This document shows positions 43,507 to 54,229 of a stretch of DNA of 64,000 nt, piece after piece. The first letter of the stretch is position 1; each line of letters begins with the position of its first letter. Made by a program: the position numbers and the translations under genes. Location of the stretch: positions 868,001-932,000 of the forward strand of contig CAVXNB010000004.1 in NCBI GenBank assembly GCA_963763085.1, read 5' to 3'. Source of the DNA: CAVXNB01 sp963763085 (lineage in GTDB: Bacteria > Actinomycetota > Acidimicrobiia > Acidimicrobiales > Bog-793). The notes under the pieces are model-generated. The model was given only the letters and a program-made list of their open reading frames with translations, was not told the origin of the DNA and ran no database searches.

Positions 43507-45833
43507 TCAGGGCCGGGCGCCGAGAGCGGCGATGGCCGCCTGACCGATGCTGATCCCGCCGTCGTTGGGCGGGACCGACTCGTGCACGAGAACCGTGAGC
43601 CCCTCGGCCACGAGAGCGTCCTCGACGGTGTCGCTGAAGCGCTCGTTCTGGAACACCCCGCCGCTCAGCGCCACGGTGTCGAGCCCGTGCCTCCCCGCCA
43701 GTCGGGAGGCGAGCGCAGCCGTGGCGCGCCCGAGCCCTTCGTGGAAGCCGGCTGCGATCACAGCCCGATCCGTGCCGCGCTCGATCTCGCTCAGCACCGT
43801 GGTGACGAGTGGCGCCGGGTCGAGCACATCGAGGCCGCCGCTGGCGCCGCTGCCGGAGCCGCCGCCGGCGATGACCTCCGCCGGGTAGCAGGGTGCCTGT
43901 GTGCGGGGGACGCGGCCGGCGAGCATCTCGAGCTCGATCGCGGCCTGGCCCTCGTACGTGATGCGCGAGCGGAGGCCCACGAGCGCGGCGACAGCGTCGA
44001 ACAGGCGGCCGGCGCTGGAGGTGAGCACGGCACGCTGGCCTCCGCCGTGAGAGCCTGCGCCGGCGAGGCCGAGGACCTGGCTCCACCGAGGATCGAGCGT
44101 CGGCCCGAGTCGAGCGGCCGCTTCGGGACCGGCGGCGAGCGCGGTCCAGGCGAGCGCCATCCTCCACGGTTCGCGGATCGCCGCCGCCCCGCCCGGGAGC
44201 GGCACCGGCCGCAGGTGCGCGACACGCTCGAATCCGGCGAAGTCGGCCACGAGAAACTCACCGCCCCATATCGTCCCGTCCGTCCCATACCCGAGCCCGT
44301 CGAACGCGATCCCGAGGACCCTGCCGGTGTGGGAGTGCTCCGCCAGGCACGAGGCGATGTGGGCGTGGTGGTGCTGCACGGGCCACGGCTCGATGTCCAG
44401 CTCCAGGGCGTGCTTGGTGGACAGGTACTCCGGGTGCAGGTCGTGCGCGACCACGTCCGGGTCGACGCCGAAGAGCCGGCAGAGGTGCACCGTTGCCTGC
44501 AGGAACGCCTGATAGGCGGCGAGGTGCTCGAGATCTCCGATGTGGTGGCTGCAGACGAGAGCCGACTCCTTCGCCACCGACACCGTGTTCTTCAGCTCGG
44601 CGCCGACGGCGAGCACCTGCCGCTGTGCCGCCTGCGGCAGCCCCAACGCTTCGGGCGCGTAGCCGCGGGACCGCCGCACCATCTGCACCCGGCGGCCTGT
44701 CGCCTTCACGACCGAGTCGTCGCAACGGATGTGGATCTGGCGGTCGTGTGCCAGCACACCGTCGACGAGGGCACCGAGACGGGCGAAAGCGTCATCGTCG
44801 GTGTGCGCGATCGGGTCGTCCGAGCGGTTGCCGCTGGTCATGACGAGCGGCCGTGCCACCTTCGACCAGGAGGAGATGGTGCAGCGGCGTGTAGGCGAGC
44901 ATGAGGCCGAGATCGGCCATACCGGGCGCGACGCCGTCTGCGATGACGGCGCCCGGCCGGCGGGGAGCGAGGACGATCGGTCGCCGGAACGATGCGAGCG
45001 CAGCCTCGGCTGCCGGCTCGAGCAGGCAGAGCGACCGTGCCATCTCGAGGTCGGTCACCATGACCGCGAACGGCTTGTCGTCCCTCACCTTGCGCCGTCT
45101 GAGCTCGGCCACCGCGTCGGCGTTGGTGGCGTCCGCGGCCAGGTGATAGCCGCCGATGCCCTTGACGGCGACGATCCGTCCCTCGAGCAATGCTCCGGCG
45201 ACGGCGTCGAGCGCGGCGCCGGCCTCGGCGAGCGGCCGGCCCTCGGCGTCGTGAAAGGCGATGCGCGGACCGCAGTCCGGGCACGCATTCGGCTGGGCGT
45301 GGAAGCGCCGATCCGCCGGATCGTCGTACTCGGCCTGGCATGCCGCGCACATCACGAAGCTCGCCATGGTCGTGGCGGGCCGGTCGTACGGTACTTCGAG
45401 CACGATCGTGTAGCGCGGTCCGCAATTCGTGCAGTTCGTGAACGGGTAGCCGTAGCGGCGGTCCCCAGGGTCGTCCACTTCAGCCAGGCAGTCGGCGCAG
45501 GTGGCGCTGTCGACGCTCACCGCCGCGTTCGGGCACGCGGCCGGCGGTGCTCTCGACGATGCGGAAGGTGTCGTCGTCGCCGACACGGGGGATCGTCGCC
45601 CAGTCGACCGAGGTCACGCGGGCCAGCGGCGGCGGCGCCTCGCTCAGCAGCCGGCACAGCTCGGCGACCTCGGCCGTGTCGCCCTCGACCTCGATGAGCA
45701 CGCCGGCGGAGTCGTTCAGCACGAACCCGACGAGCCCGAGCGCCACCGCCTGGCGAAATACGAAGGGGCGAAACCCGACCCCCTGCACAGTGCCGGTGAC
45801 CCTGACGCGCCGGCGCTCCGCGAGCTGACTCAA
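43507..45833 (-). CDS. hypF: Carbamoyltransferase HypF (two frame interruptions, near 44860 and 45537)
   Basis: Three adjacent frames together make one 774-residue HypF, the normal length. Acylphosphatase domain VRVTGTVQGVGFRPFVFRQ (from TTG at 45833), zinc fingers CADCLAEVDDPGDRRYGYP, CTNCGPRYTI, CAACQAEYDDPADRRFHAQ and CPDCGPR, YrdC-like domain with KGIGGYHLAADATNADAV, and Kae1-like domain with VQHHHAHIASCLAEH, GIAFDGLGYGTDGTIWGGE and SGGVFQNERF. Removing one base at 45531-45544 and one of two C at 44859-44860 joins all parts. HypF makes the cyanide ligand precursor from carbamoyl phosphate and passes it to HypE. Confidence 0.9.
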
Positions 45834-45850
45834 CTCGGCCGAAACCCGAG

Positions 45851-46996
45851 CTAGCAGATCCGCGGCAGCGGGTCACCGACCAGCATGTCGACGATCCGCG
45901 TCCCCCCGAACGACGTCCGGAGCACGACGATCCCTTCCGGCTCTGCTCGGATGTCGCCGATGATCGTCGCGTTCGCCCCCAGCGGATGGCTACGGAGCGC
46001 CTGAAGCCCCGCGTCGGCCTCGCGCGCCGGGACGACCGCCACGATCTTGCCTTCGTTGGCGACATAGAGCGGATCGATGCCGAGCAGGTCGCACGCTCCC
46101 GAGACCGCTGGGTCGATGGGCAGAGTGGACTCGTCCAGCACGACGGCGAGGCCGGCGTCGTGAGCGAGCTCGTTGCACACGGTGCCGACGCCGCCGCGCG
46201 TCGGGTCGCGCAGCCAACGCGTCGAAGGAGCGGCGGAGAGCAGCGCTTCGACGAGCTCGGCCACCGGCGCGGTGTCGGACTCGATGTCGGCCTCGAGCGC
46301 GAGGTCGCCTCTCGCGAGCATCACGGCCATGCCGTGGTCGGCGATGGTGCCGGAGATGAGGATCCGGTCGCCCCGCTGGACGAGGTCGGCGGCGAGGCGG
46401 CGTCCTGCAGGAATGAGGCCGACACCGGCCGTCGTCACGTACAGGCCGTCGGCGGCTCCCCGACCGACCACCTTGGTGTCGCCGGTGACTATCGCCACTC
46501 CCGCCTTGCCGGCCGCCTCGGCCATGTCGGCGACCACCTTTCGCAGCTCGCTGACGGCGAAACCCTCCTCGAGGACGAACGCAGCCGACAGCCACTGGGG
46601 CCGGGCGCCCATGACGGCGAGGTCGTTGACCGTGCCGTTGACGGCGAGATCGCCGATCGACCCACCGGGAAAGCGGATCGGCTTGACGACGAACGAGTCG
46701 GTCGTGAACGCGAGCGTGTCGCCGCTCGGAAGCTCGATCAGGGCGGCATCGTTGAGCGGTGGGCGCTCGAGCCCGCTGAACGGGTCGAGGAACACGGCGT
46801 CGATCAACGCGGCCGAAGCCTTGCCCCCGGCCCCGTGGGCCATCGTGATGATGTCGTCGCGAAATCGCGGCCGGCGCCGGCGGAAGGTCTCGATCCGCTC
46901 GAGAACCGCCGCTTCCCGGCCGCTCGGGCCTTCGCCCGGTCGCTTGGGAGCGGTGCCGGATCGCGACCCGCCCTGACCCGGGTCCTCCTCGGTCAA
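45851..46996 (-). CDS. hypE: Hydrogenase maturation factor HypE
   Basis: 381 residues from a TTG overlapping the SIS gene stop (TTGA). AIR-synthase-like fold: AHGAGGKASAALIDAVFLDPF, VVKPIRFPGGSIGDLAVNGTVNDLAVMGARP, SGTIADHGMAVMLARG, DPTRGGVGTVCNELA. It ends in PRIC; the terminal cysteine is thiocarbamoylated by HypF and dehydrated to the thiocyanate that donates CN to iron. Complete and in frame. Confidence 0.96.
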   Translation of the reverse strand: MTEEDPGQGGSRSGTAPKRPGEGPSGREAAVLERIETFRRRRPRFRDDIITMAHGAGGKASAALIDAVFLDPFSGLERPPLNDAALIELPSGDTLAFTTDSFVVKPIRFPGGSIGDLAVNGTVNDLAVMGARPQWLSAAFVLEEGFAVSELRKVVADMAEAAGKAGVAIVTGDTKVVGRGAADGLYVTTAGVGLIPAGRRLAADLVQRGDRILISGTIADHGMAVMLARGDLALEADIESDTAPVAELVEALLSAAPSTRWLRDPTRGGVGTVCNELAHDAGLAVVLDESTLPIDPAVSGACDLLGIDPLYVANEGKIVAVVPAREADAGLQALRSHPLGANATIIGDIRAEPEGIVVLRTSFGGTRIVDMLVGDPLPRIC

Positions 46997-47695
46997 TTTG
47001 CCTCCTCCGGTTCGAGTCGTCGGTGCCGCGTCGCGAGGTGCTCGCCGACGCCCGCCAGACGGTCCTGCACGTCAACCCAGAGGCGGTAGCTGAGGGCGGC
47101 CTGCGTCTCCTGGATCCGGTGCACGCTGTGCGACCGTACGACGAAGCAGTGATCCAGCGCATCGCAGGCTGCCATCTGGCCCCCCTCGTAGCCGGCGAAG
47201 CCGATGGTCAACAGGTGGCGGCGCTTGGCCTCCTCGAACGCGCGGATGACGTTCTCCGAGTTCCCGCTCGTCGAGTAACCGATCGCGATGTCATCGCCCG
47301 CCGCGAACGCGATCAGCTGGCGGGAGAATGTGAGGTCGAAGCCGACGTCGTTTCCTAGAGCGGTCAGCACGGCCTGGTCGGCGACGAGGCTCCGGGCCGG
47401 GAGCGCCCTGCCCGACGGTGCCTCTCCGAACAACGCCGCCAAGGCGGCGGCGTCGGTCGAGCTTCCCCCGTTGCCGAAGGTGTACAGCCGTCCGCCGGCT
47501 TGGAATCGCTCCGTCATGTCGTACCGCAGCCGCGGCGATGTCGTCGCCGAGCGCTTCGAGGGTGACCGTTCCGAGCCGGCTGCTCTCGGCCGCCTTGCCG
47601 GAGGCGGAAGCCGCCAGGTCGCGCAGCAGGGCATCGGCATCGTGCTCGTCGGCTTCGATGAACGGATACAGGAAGCCCGTCTCCTCCGGGCTCAT
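46993..47695 (-). CDS. SIS-domain (GmhA-like) hydrogenase-cluster protein (frame interrupted near 47528)
   Basis: 233 residues when one base is removed. N-terminal part: MSPEETGFLYPFIEADEHDA, DALLRDLAASASGKAAES, LEALGDDIAAA. C-terminal part in the next frame: DMTERFQAGGRLYTFGNGGS, GYSTSGNSENVIRAFEEA, HSVHRIQETQAALSYRLWV, the phosphosugar isomerase fold of the GmhA type. The break lies at 47521-47536 in a GCGGCTGCGG context. ATG overlaps the SIS-HypC stop. SIS proteins of this type recur in group 1h loci; their substrate is not known. Confidence 0.82.
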
Positions 47696-48402
47696 CGTGA
47701 GGACGCTTCGACGAGGCTCACGGCGGCGCCGGCATGGATGAGGACGAGGTCGCCCGGGCGGGCATCGTCGATCAGCGTCGTGTCAACGGCTTCCAGGCCG
47801 GCCGGCGTTCGAACCTGCGCGTTCCCGTCATCGCACAGCGACACGATCTCCCCCAGGCGTCCTTCGTCCGAGCAGGTGATGCAGACGTCGTCGGTGCACT
47901 CGGCCGCCTCCGGCTTGAGAAGTCCGGGGTGCTCGAAGCAGACGTGCGTCAACTCCCAGAGCAGATGGTAGGCAAGGACGAACTTCCCGCCGTAGGAGGC
48001 GATCGTCTCGTCGCCGTCCACCCAGAGCACGTAGTCGGCCGCACCCGGGTCGGGTCTCGCACCGGCTCCGATCCAGATCGTGAGCAGGCCCCATGCTCTC
48101 GCCCGCTGCCGGAGCTCGGCAGCCGCCGGCTCGTCCGATCCCGCCACGAGAAGCAGGATGTCGCCCGCCCGGGCGAGCTCCCTCAGGCTTTCGAGGGGCC
48201 GGTGCCCCGCGACCATGACGGCCGGAAGGGCGCGCTTTCCGACGATCACCGGGTGCACGAACTCGACGGCGACGTGCTGGGCGTGCGACGGCCACGACGG
48301 CGAGGTGCACCAGAGTGTGGCGCCGGCGGAGAACCGCCGCGCCATCGCGAGCGAGGCGGAGGCGAGGTCGGCCGTGTCGGGACCGAAAGTCGTTGGATCC
48401 AT
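47692..48402 (-). CDS. SIS-like domain fused to a HypC-like C-terminal domain
   Basis: 236 residues from the ATG at 48402 (CGGAGGACC Shine-Dalgarno). Residues 1-150: LASASLAMARRFSAGATLWC, AVEFVHPVIVGKRALPAV, GDILLLVAGSDEPAAAELRQ resemble a SIS/Rossmann-like fold. Residues 165-236: CTDDVCITCSDEGRLGEIVS and ARPGDLVLIHAGAAVSLVE form a HypC-type barrel; the N-terminal Cys2 of stand-alone HypC is replaced by internal cysteines (C-I-T-C). First gene of the minus-strand maturation operon, 4-base overlap with the SIS gene. It may carry or relay the iron-ligand complex, but this is inference. Confidence 0.82.
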   Translation of the reverse strand: MDPTTFGPDTADLASASLAMARRFSAGATLWCTSPSWPSHAQHVAVEFVHPVIVGKRALPAVMVAGHRPLESLRELARAGDILLLVAGSDEPAAAELRQRARAWGLLTIWIGAGARPDPGAADYVLWVDGDETIASYGGKFVLAYHLLWELTHVCFEHPGLLKPEAAECTDDVCITCSDEGRLGEIVSLCDDGNAQVRTPAGLEAVDTTLIDDARPGDLVLIHAGAAVSLVEASSR

Positions 48403-48430
48403 TGACGGTCCTCCGGGAAACGTAGGCACT

Positions 48431-50392
48431 TCAGTCTAGGCCCACGCGCTCCTCGGAGGCCTCCTCCTCGCCGCTCGACTGGCTCACCCACGTGGCGTAC
48501 ATCTCGGCGTAGAGCCCCCCTGCCTCGACGAGTTGCTCGTGCTTGCCCTCTTCGGCGATGCGGCCGTCCACGACGACCACGATCCGGTCGGCCTTCATGG
48601 CCGTGGACAGGCGATGGGCAATGAGGACGGCCGTGCGGGCCTCGAGGAGGATGTCGAGCGCCGCCTCGATCTTCGTCTCGGACTGCAGGTCGAGGTTCGA
48701 GGTCGCCTCGTCGAGCACGATCACCCTGGGATGGGCCAGGAACGCCCGCGCCAGCGCGAGCAGCTGGCGCTCGCCGGAGGACAGGGACTGCCCACGCTCC
48801 TGAACGACCGTGTCCAGGCCCTCGGGCAGGTTCTCGATGAGCTCGACCAGCCCGACGGCGCGGACCGCCTCGTCCACGTCGGCGGCGCTGGCGTCCGGCC
48901 TCGCAAAACGGATGTTCTCCCGAATCGTCCCAGCGAACAAGAAGGGCTCCTGCGGCACCACGCCGAGCTGGTGCCGCAGCGACGCCATGGTCACCGAGCG
49001 AAGGTCGTGGCCGTCGATGAGGACTCTCCCTGCCGTCGGGTCATAGAAACGGGCGATCAGCTTCGCAATCGTCGATTTCCCCGCTCCCGTCGGACCCACG
49101 AACGCCACGGTCTCACCAGCCGCGATGCGCAGGTTCACGCCTGTCAGCACCTGAACCGAAGGCTCGTAGCCGAACGAGACCGCGTCGAAGACGATCTCAC
49201 CGCTGACCGGGGGCAGCTCCGTGGCCGTCGGCGACTCCCGCACTGACGGCTCGGTCTCGAGAAGGGTGCGGAGCTTGAAGACCGACGCCTGGCCCTGCTG
49301 ATAGGTGTTGTACTGCTGCACCAACAGTTGGATCGGCTGCAGGAAGCGGTTGAGGTACAGGAAGAAGGCCACCAGGGCCCCGAGACTGAGCGATCCGCTC
49401 AACACCATGTCGCCTCCGACCCCGAGCAGGACGGCTTGGCCGAGCACGCCGAGCAGCTGGGTGCTCGGCCCGTAGACGGCGTTGATCTGGGCGGTGTAGT
49501 TGTTGGCGTCGCGATAGCGGCCGACGACATTGCGATGGTGGACGACGTTGCGCTGCTGGCGGTTGTGGGCCGTCACGACGCGGACCCCGTGCAAGCTCTC
49601 GGAGAGGTCGGCGAGGACGTTCGCGATCCCGTCCCTGACGCGGTCGTAGCCTCGCTCGGACGATCTCCGGAACCAGAGGGACATGGCCACGAGCGCCGGC
49701 ACGATCAGCACCACGGTGATGAAGGCGAGGCGGACGTCGAGGGTGAAGAGGATCGCGGTGATGACGATCATGGTCAGGCCCTGGACCGCGAACTGGGCCA
49801 GGCCGTCCTGGAGGAGCTGCTGCAGGTTCTCGATGTCGCTCGTCATCCGGCTCATGAGCACGCCCGCCTTCTCCCTCGTGAAGAAGTCGAGCGACAGCCG
49901 CTGCAGATGGGAGAACACCCTGACGCGGAGGTCGTTCATCACGTAGGCGGCTAGACGACCGGTGACCTTCACACCGGCCCGCTGCAGCAAGGCGGAGGCG
50001 GCGATCGAAACGAGGTAGAGGCCAGCGACGAGAGCGACGACGGCGAAGTTCTCGTGACCGGGCGACATGCCGTCGTTGATGGCGATCTCGGTCAGCTTCG
50101 GGCCCGCCTGCATGATCACGCTGGTGACGGTCACGATCACGGCGGCGCTCACGAGCAGGTGCGGGTACTGCCGCAGGAGCCGCCACAGCGTCAGCCGGCG
50201 CCGTTCGCCGACGTCGGCCTGTTGGCTGAACGAGGCCGACGGCTCGCCGTGGTCCGGTTCCTCCTTCAAGAGCGCGTCCACCCCGCTCTGGAGCTCGGGA
50301 GGTATCCCCCCGAACGGGAGGCCCGGCGCCGAGCGCCCGATCGGGGCGCCGCCCATCGGTGGAGCGAAGGCTCCTCCGCCTCCCCAGGCCAT
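48431..50392 (-). CDS. ABC exporter half-transporter (permease-ATPase), second of a pair
   Basis: 653 residues. Transmembrane domain about 100-385 (QAGPKLTEIAINDGMSPG, VFSHLQRLSLDFFTREKAGV, MSRMTSDIENLQQLLQDGLA) and C-terminal ATPase: Walker A GPTGAGKSTIAK, Q-loop VPQEPFLFAGTI, signature LSSGERQLLALARA (SSGE instead of SGGQ), Walker B VIVLDEATSNLD, switch IAHRLSTAMKAD. An N-terminal 60-residue Gly/Pro-rich leader is present. Start overlaps the upstream stop by one base, so it forms a heterodimeric exporter with the next gene. Confidence 0.92.
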   Translation of the reverse strand: MAWGGGGAFAPPMGGAPIGRSAPGLPFGGIPPELQSGVDALLKEEPDHGEPSASFSQQADVGERRRLTLWRLLRQYPHLLVSAAVIVTVTSVIMQAGPKLTEIAINDGMSPGHENFAVVALVAGLYLVSIAASALLQRAGVKVTGRLAAYVMNDLRVRVFSHLQRLSLDFFTREKAGVLMSRMTSDIENLQQLLQDGLAQFAVQGLTMIVITAILFTLDVRLAFITVVLIVPALVAMSLWFRRSSERGYDRVRDGIANVLADLSESLHGVRVVTAHNRQQRNVVHHRNVVGRYRDANNYTAQINAVYGPSTQLLGVLGQAVLLGVGGDMVLSGSLSLGALVAFFLYLNRFLQPIQLLVQQYNTYQQGQASVFKLRTLLETEPSVRESPTATELPPVSGEIVFDAVSFGYEPSVQVLTGVNLRIAAGETVAFVGPTGAGKSTIAKLIARFYDPTAGRVLIDGHDLRSVTMASLRHQLGVVPQEPFLFAGTIRENIRFARPDASAADVDEAVRAVGLVELIENLPEGLDTVVQERGQSLSSGERQLLALARAFLAHPRVIVLDEATSNLDLQSETKIEAALDILLEARTAVLIAHRLSTAMKADRIVVVVDGRIAEEGKHEQLVEAGGLYAEMYATWVSQSSGEEEASEERVGLD

Positions 50393-52282
50393 CAGGAAGC
50401 TCCGCCGGCGGCGAGGGGCTCGGTCTCGTCGGCCTGCGCGAGGACCTCTGCGTAGAGAGGGGTGCTGGCGAGAAGCTCGCTGTGCGTCCCGTCGGCGACG
50501 ATGTGCCCTTCGTCCAGCAATACGACCCGATCGGCCAGGCTGATGGTGGAGAGGCGGTGGGCGACGATGAGGGTCGTGCGCCCCGCCATGAGCGTCCGGA
50601 GAGACTCGTGGATCTGTTGTTCGATCTGGACGTCGACGGCGCTCGTGGCATCGTCGAGGATCAGGATCGGCGGGTTCACGAGCAGCGTGCGGGCGATGGC
50701 CACGCGCTGGCGCTGACCACCCGAGAGCGTGTAGCCGCGCTCGCCGACGACCGCGTCGTAGCCGCCCGGAAGATCCCGGATGAACTCGTCCACGCCCGCG
50801 GCGACGGCGGCGGCCTCGATCTCGGCCATCGTGGCGCCGGGTCGCCCGTAGGCGATGTTGTCGCTTATCGACGACGAGAACAGGAAGGGTTCGTCGAGGA
50901 CGATCCCCACGTTGGCGCGGAGGCTGGCGAGGGTCAGATCCCGGACGTCGTGCCCGTCGATCAGCACGGCGCCGGCCGTCACGTCGTAGAAGCGGTCGAG
51001 GAGCCGGGCAACGGTCGATTTGCCGCCTCCCGTCCGTCCGACGAGAGCCACCGTGTCCCCGGGGCGGAGGTGGAGGTTGAACCCGGAGAGCACGAGCTGG
51101 CCGTCCTCGCTCTCGCCGTATGAGAAGTCGACCGAATCGAACCGGACGTCGCCCTTACAGTCCAGGAGGTCGATCGCGCCGGGCCGGTCGGCGATGGTCG
51201 GCTGCTCGTCGAGGATCTCGTAGAGACGCTCGGCCGATGCAGCGGCTCGCTGGCCCATCATGATGAGCATCCCGAGCATCATGAACGGCGCCTGCAGCAT
51301 CAGCAGATAGGCGTTGAAGGCCAGGATCGCCCCGACGCCCAGGTGCCCGTGGATCACCATGTAGCCGCCGAACAAAAGGACGAGGGCGAGACCGGCCTGC
51401 GGCAGGTTCTGGAGGATCGGTGTCCACTTCGCCCGCAGGTCGGCGTCCTTCACGTAAGACCACTGGAGCTTGTCGGCGGCCTTGGCCAAAGAGCGGAGCT
51501 GGTACGGCTCGGCGGCGAAGGACTTCACGACACGGACGCCGTTGACGTTCTCGTCCACGATCGTCGCGACGTCCGCCAACCGCGCCTGGATCAGCCACGA
51601 CACGGGGAACATCGACTTTCGCATGCCGACGCCGGAGAGGTACACCAACGGCATGGTCGCCATCGCGATGAACGCAAGCACCACGTTGATCGACAGCATG
51701 AAGCCGAACGCCACCACCGCGATGCTGCACTGAACGAGGATGAGGGGTGCGAAGGTCATGTACATCTGCACCGACCGGATGTCGGAGTTCGCCCTCGAGA
51801 TCAATTGCCCGGACTGGACGCGGTCGTAGAAGGGAAACGACATCCGCGTCAGGTGCTCGTAGATCACGTTCCGCAGGTCGTACTCGATGTTGTACGCAGT
51901 CTTGAAGAGAAACAGGCCGCGAGAAGTACCCAGTGACCGCGCCCACTCCACCCAGGGCGAGGATCCACGTCACATAGAAGCGGAGGGGGACCGAGTGGTG
52001 CTGGATCGAGTTGTCGATCGCCCGGTTCAGCAGGTTGGGGATCTGGACCTGGAGCACGAGCCCGACGAAGGCAAGCACGAGCGAAGTGCCGAAGATCGCC
52101 CGGTGCGACCGCAGGATCGGCAGGGCCCGCTTCAGCCACGACTTCGAGGTGTCAGGGTCGATCGTCGCCTTCGGCGCCTCGTAGTTCGACCTCTCCGGCG
52201 GCGGCACGAACGGCGTCTGCCCAGGAGCTTCCGAGTCGTTGCCGGAGCGTGGTTCTTCTGTGGAGTCGGCGATCGTCTTCAT
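50392..52282 (-). CDS. ABC exporter half-transporter, first of a pair (frame interrupted near 51917)
   Basis: 629 residues when one base is removed. N-terminal frame: KSWLKRALPILRSHRAIFGT, NLLNRAIDNSIQHHSVPLRF, ILALGGVGAVTGYFSR. Next frame: LFLFKTAYNIEYDLRNVIYE, YDRVQSGQLISRANSDIRSV, Walker A GRTGGGKSTVAR, signature LSGGQRQRVAIARTL, Walker B ILILDDATSAVD (Asp-Asp in place of Asp-Glu), switch VAHRLSTISLAD. Removing one base at 51915-51918 gives GYFSRLFLFKTAYN. The degenerate DDATS Walker B suggests this half has a weakened catalytic site, as in many heterodimeric exporters. Confidence 0.88.
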
Positions 52283-52405
52283 GGGTCGGGGGGCGGGGGT
52301 CTCTCGGGCGGCCCGCCGAACGAGGCTACCGAATGGATCCGCCGGCTCCTCCCGCCGGGCCGCCGCGCCCGGCCTCGGCCGCCGCCCGCCGGCCGTCGGG
52401 CCGCT

Positions 52406-54103
52406 TCAGCCTGCGCCCGCCCAGAGCGTCGCCTGCCGGAGCGCGGTCGCCATGATCGTGAGCGTGGGGTTGTGCGCCCCGGAGCCCGGGAAGACGGCGC
52501 CGTCGGCGACGAAGAGGTTGTCGAGGTGGTGGTGACGACCCTGCCCGTCGGTGACGCTCGTGCGCACGTCGGTCCCCATCGGCATGCCGCCCATGACGTG
52601 CTCGGTCGCCGGCACCTGATCCTGGGCGATGGGAAAGCGGGACGAAGCGATCTCCGGCACGGCGATCGCCACGTCCGCCCCGGCCGCCTTCAGCAGCTTC
52701 ACGACCCAGGGGAGATAGAAGGCCTGAGCGGCGATCTCCGACGGCCCCGGGCCGTAGGTGATGCGCGGCACCGGGAAGCCGCGCCAGTCGCGCACCTTGG
52801 GGTCGAGGTCGACGCGGTTCGTCGCGTAGGGAAGGTCCTCGGCGATCAGCTCGACGCCACAGAGGCGGTCTCTGAGAAGGCTGGCGCGCATCAGTTTCTT
52901 GAAGTCGGCGCCGAACGGCTTCTGTCCCACCAGCAGCCGCAGCACCTCCTGGTAGCTGCGCGCTTCGTCCAGCGGTCGTTGCGTCCCGCCGAGCTCGCAC
53001 TTGCCGCCGCGGAAGTACGGCAGCCCCGCCGCTTTTGCCGCCTTCCGTGCGCCGGGGAAGTCCGGATCGGCGAAGTCGTCGATGTCGTGGGTGTGGTCGC
53101 GGCCGCGGTAGTTGTGCAGACGCTCTGAGAAGAAGATGCCCGATCCCTCGGTGAACCAGTGGAACATCAGCTGGCGGCCCGCAAGGTCGTGGGGGTCCGG
53201 GAGGCCGGACAGGAGCGCGAGCCGGACGGTCTCGATGGCGAGTGCCGCCAGCACGACGACGTCGCCCGACTCGGTGTGCATCCGGTCGGCGTCGTCGAGC
53301 CAATTGACGCCCGTCGCTCTGCGGCCGCTCGTCAGGACTTTGACGACCGTCGCGCCGGAGCGCAGCTCCGCGCCCGCCCGGAGCGCCTCACGCAGCGGAG
53401 CCAGCGCACCCACCCGGGCTTGGATCGGGCATCCGTAACCCGAGCAGAAGCCGCAGTTGTTGCAAGCGGGCCGCCCGTCGTAGCTGCGGCTGTTGATCGC
53501 CATCGGGGCGATGAACGGGTGCAGCCCGACGCGACTGCAACCTTCGGCAACCAGGTGGGACGAGTACTGAGGCGGCCCGGCAGCCATGGGGAGCGCCTTG
53601 GTACGCGGGGCGTGGGCGAGCGTCGGCTCCTTGGGAAAGAGATGCACGTCGCCGGCGACGCCGATCAGCTCCTCGATCCGGTCGTAGTACGGAGCGATCT
53701 CGGCGTAGTCGAAGGGCCAGTCGGCGACGTTCGCCCCCCGCACCGGCCCCAGAAGCGAGAGCTTCTTGAAGTCGATGTCCCAGAATCTCGGCGTTTTCGC
53801 GTCCCAGTGCACCGACCCGCCCCCGACGGTCTGGGGAAGGTTCTGCACCGCGCCGATGATCGGCGGTGCCTGCGGCGAGGAGCGGTAGACGCGAGGTTCC
53901 GACGACGGGTCGGGCCGGCAGAAGAAACGGTCCATCTTCAGCTCGTCGTTGGAGAAGACCGTCCCGGGCCGGTCGGAGGCGAGATCGGTGAAGTAATTGG
54001 GTCCCTTCTCGAAGATCGTGACGTCCCAGCCCGCCCTGGCGAGCACCATCGCGGCGACCGATCCGCCGGCGCCGCTGCCGACGACGAGAGCCCGCCGGCT
54101 CAT
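52406..54103 (-). CDS. GMC-family oxidoreductase
   Basis: 565 residues from the ATG at 54103 (GGTGGAGAG before it). FAD-binding dinucleotide fold ALVVGSGAGGSVAAMVLARA at the start; GGGSVHWDAKTPRFW; a Cys-rich insert NNCGFCSGYGCPIQA; C-terminal GMC_oxred_C with EHVMGGMPMGTDVRT and FVADGAVFPGSGAHNPTL (active-site His/Asn). Such enzymes oxidise alcohols or sugars. The Cys-rich insert is typical of the membrane-bound gluconate/sorbitol-dehydrogenase-like group, whose small subunit 3 is encoded at 58584-59355. Confidence 0.9.
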   Translation of the reverse strand: MSRRALVVGSGAGGSVAAMVLARAGWDVTIFEKGPNYFTDLASDRPGTVFSNDELKMDRFFCRPDPSSEPRVYRSSPQAPPIIGAVQNLPQTVGGGSVHWDAKTPRFWDIDFKKLSLLGPVRGANVADWPFDYAEIAPYYDRIEELIGVAGDVHLFPKEPTLAHAPRTKALPMAAGPPQYSSHLVAEGCSRVGLHPFIAPMAINSRSYDGRPACNNCGFCSGYGCPIQARVGALAPLREALRAGAELRSGATVVKVLTSGRRATGVNWLDDADRMHTESGDVVVLAALAIETVRLALLSGLPDPHDLAGRQLMFHWFTEGSGIFFSERLHNYRGRDHTHDIDDFADPDFPGARKAAKAAGLPYFRGGKCELGGTQRPLDEARSYQEVLRLLVGQKPFGADFKKLMRASLLRDRLCGVELIAEDLPYATNRVDLDPKVRDWRGFPVPRITYGPGPSEIAAQAFYLPWVVKLLKAAGADVAIAVPEIASSRFPIAQDQVPATEHVMGGMPMGTDVRTSVTDGQGRHHHLDNLFVADGAVFPGSGAHNPTLTIMATALRQATLWAGAG

Positions 54104-54132
54104 CTCTCCACCCGCACCGGTACACCTTCTCA

Positions 54133-54223
54133 CCCGCACGCCGTTGTGCGGGAATTGAGCACCGCAGCCGCTGGCCTTCGCGCCCCGCCGGCGCTCTCGC
54201 GTTCGCCGGGAGCGAAGGCCAGC
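54133..54223 (-). terminator. Hairpin region downstream of the ABC-2 permease
   Basis: A perfect 12-base inverted repeat, GCTGGCCTTCGC at 54170-54181 and GCGAAGGCCAGC at 54212-54223, directly follows the permease stop in the minus direction. A second hairpin, CCCGCAC/GTGCGGG with a six-base loop, lies at 54133-54152. Neither has a clear U-tract, so factor-independent termination is only likely, not certain. Confidence 0.45.
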
Positions 54224-54229
54224 TGAGGG

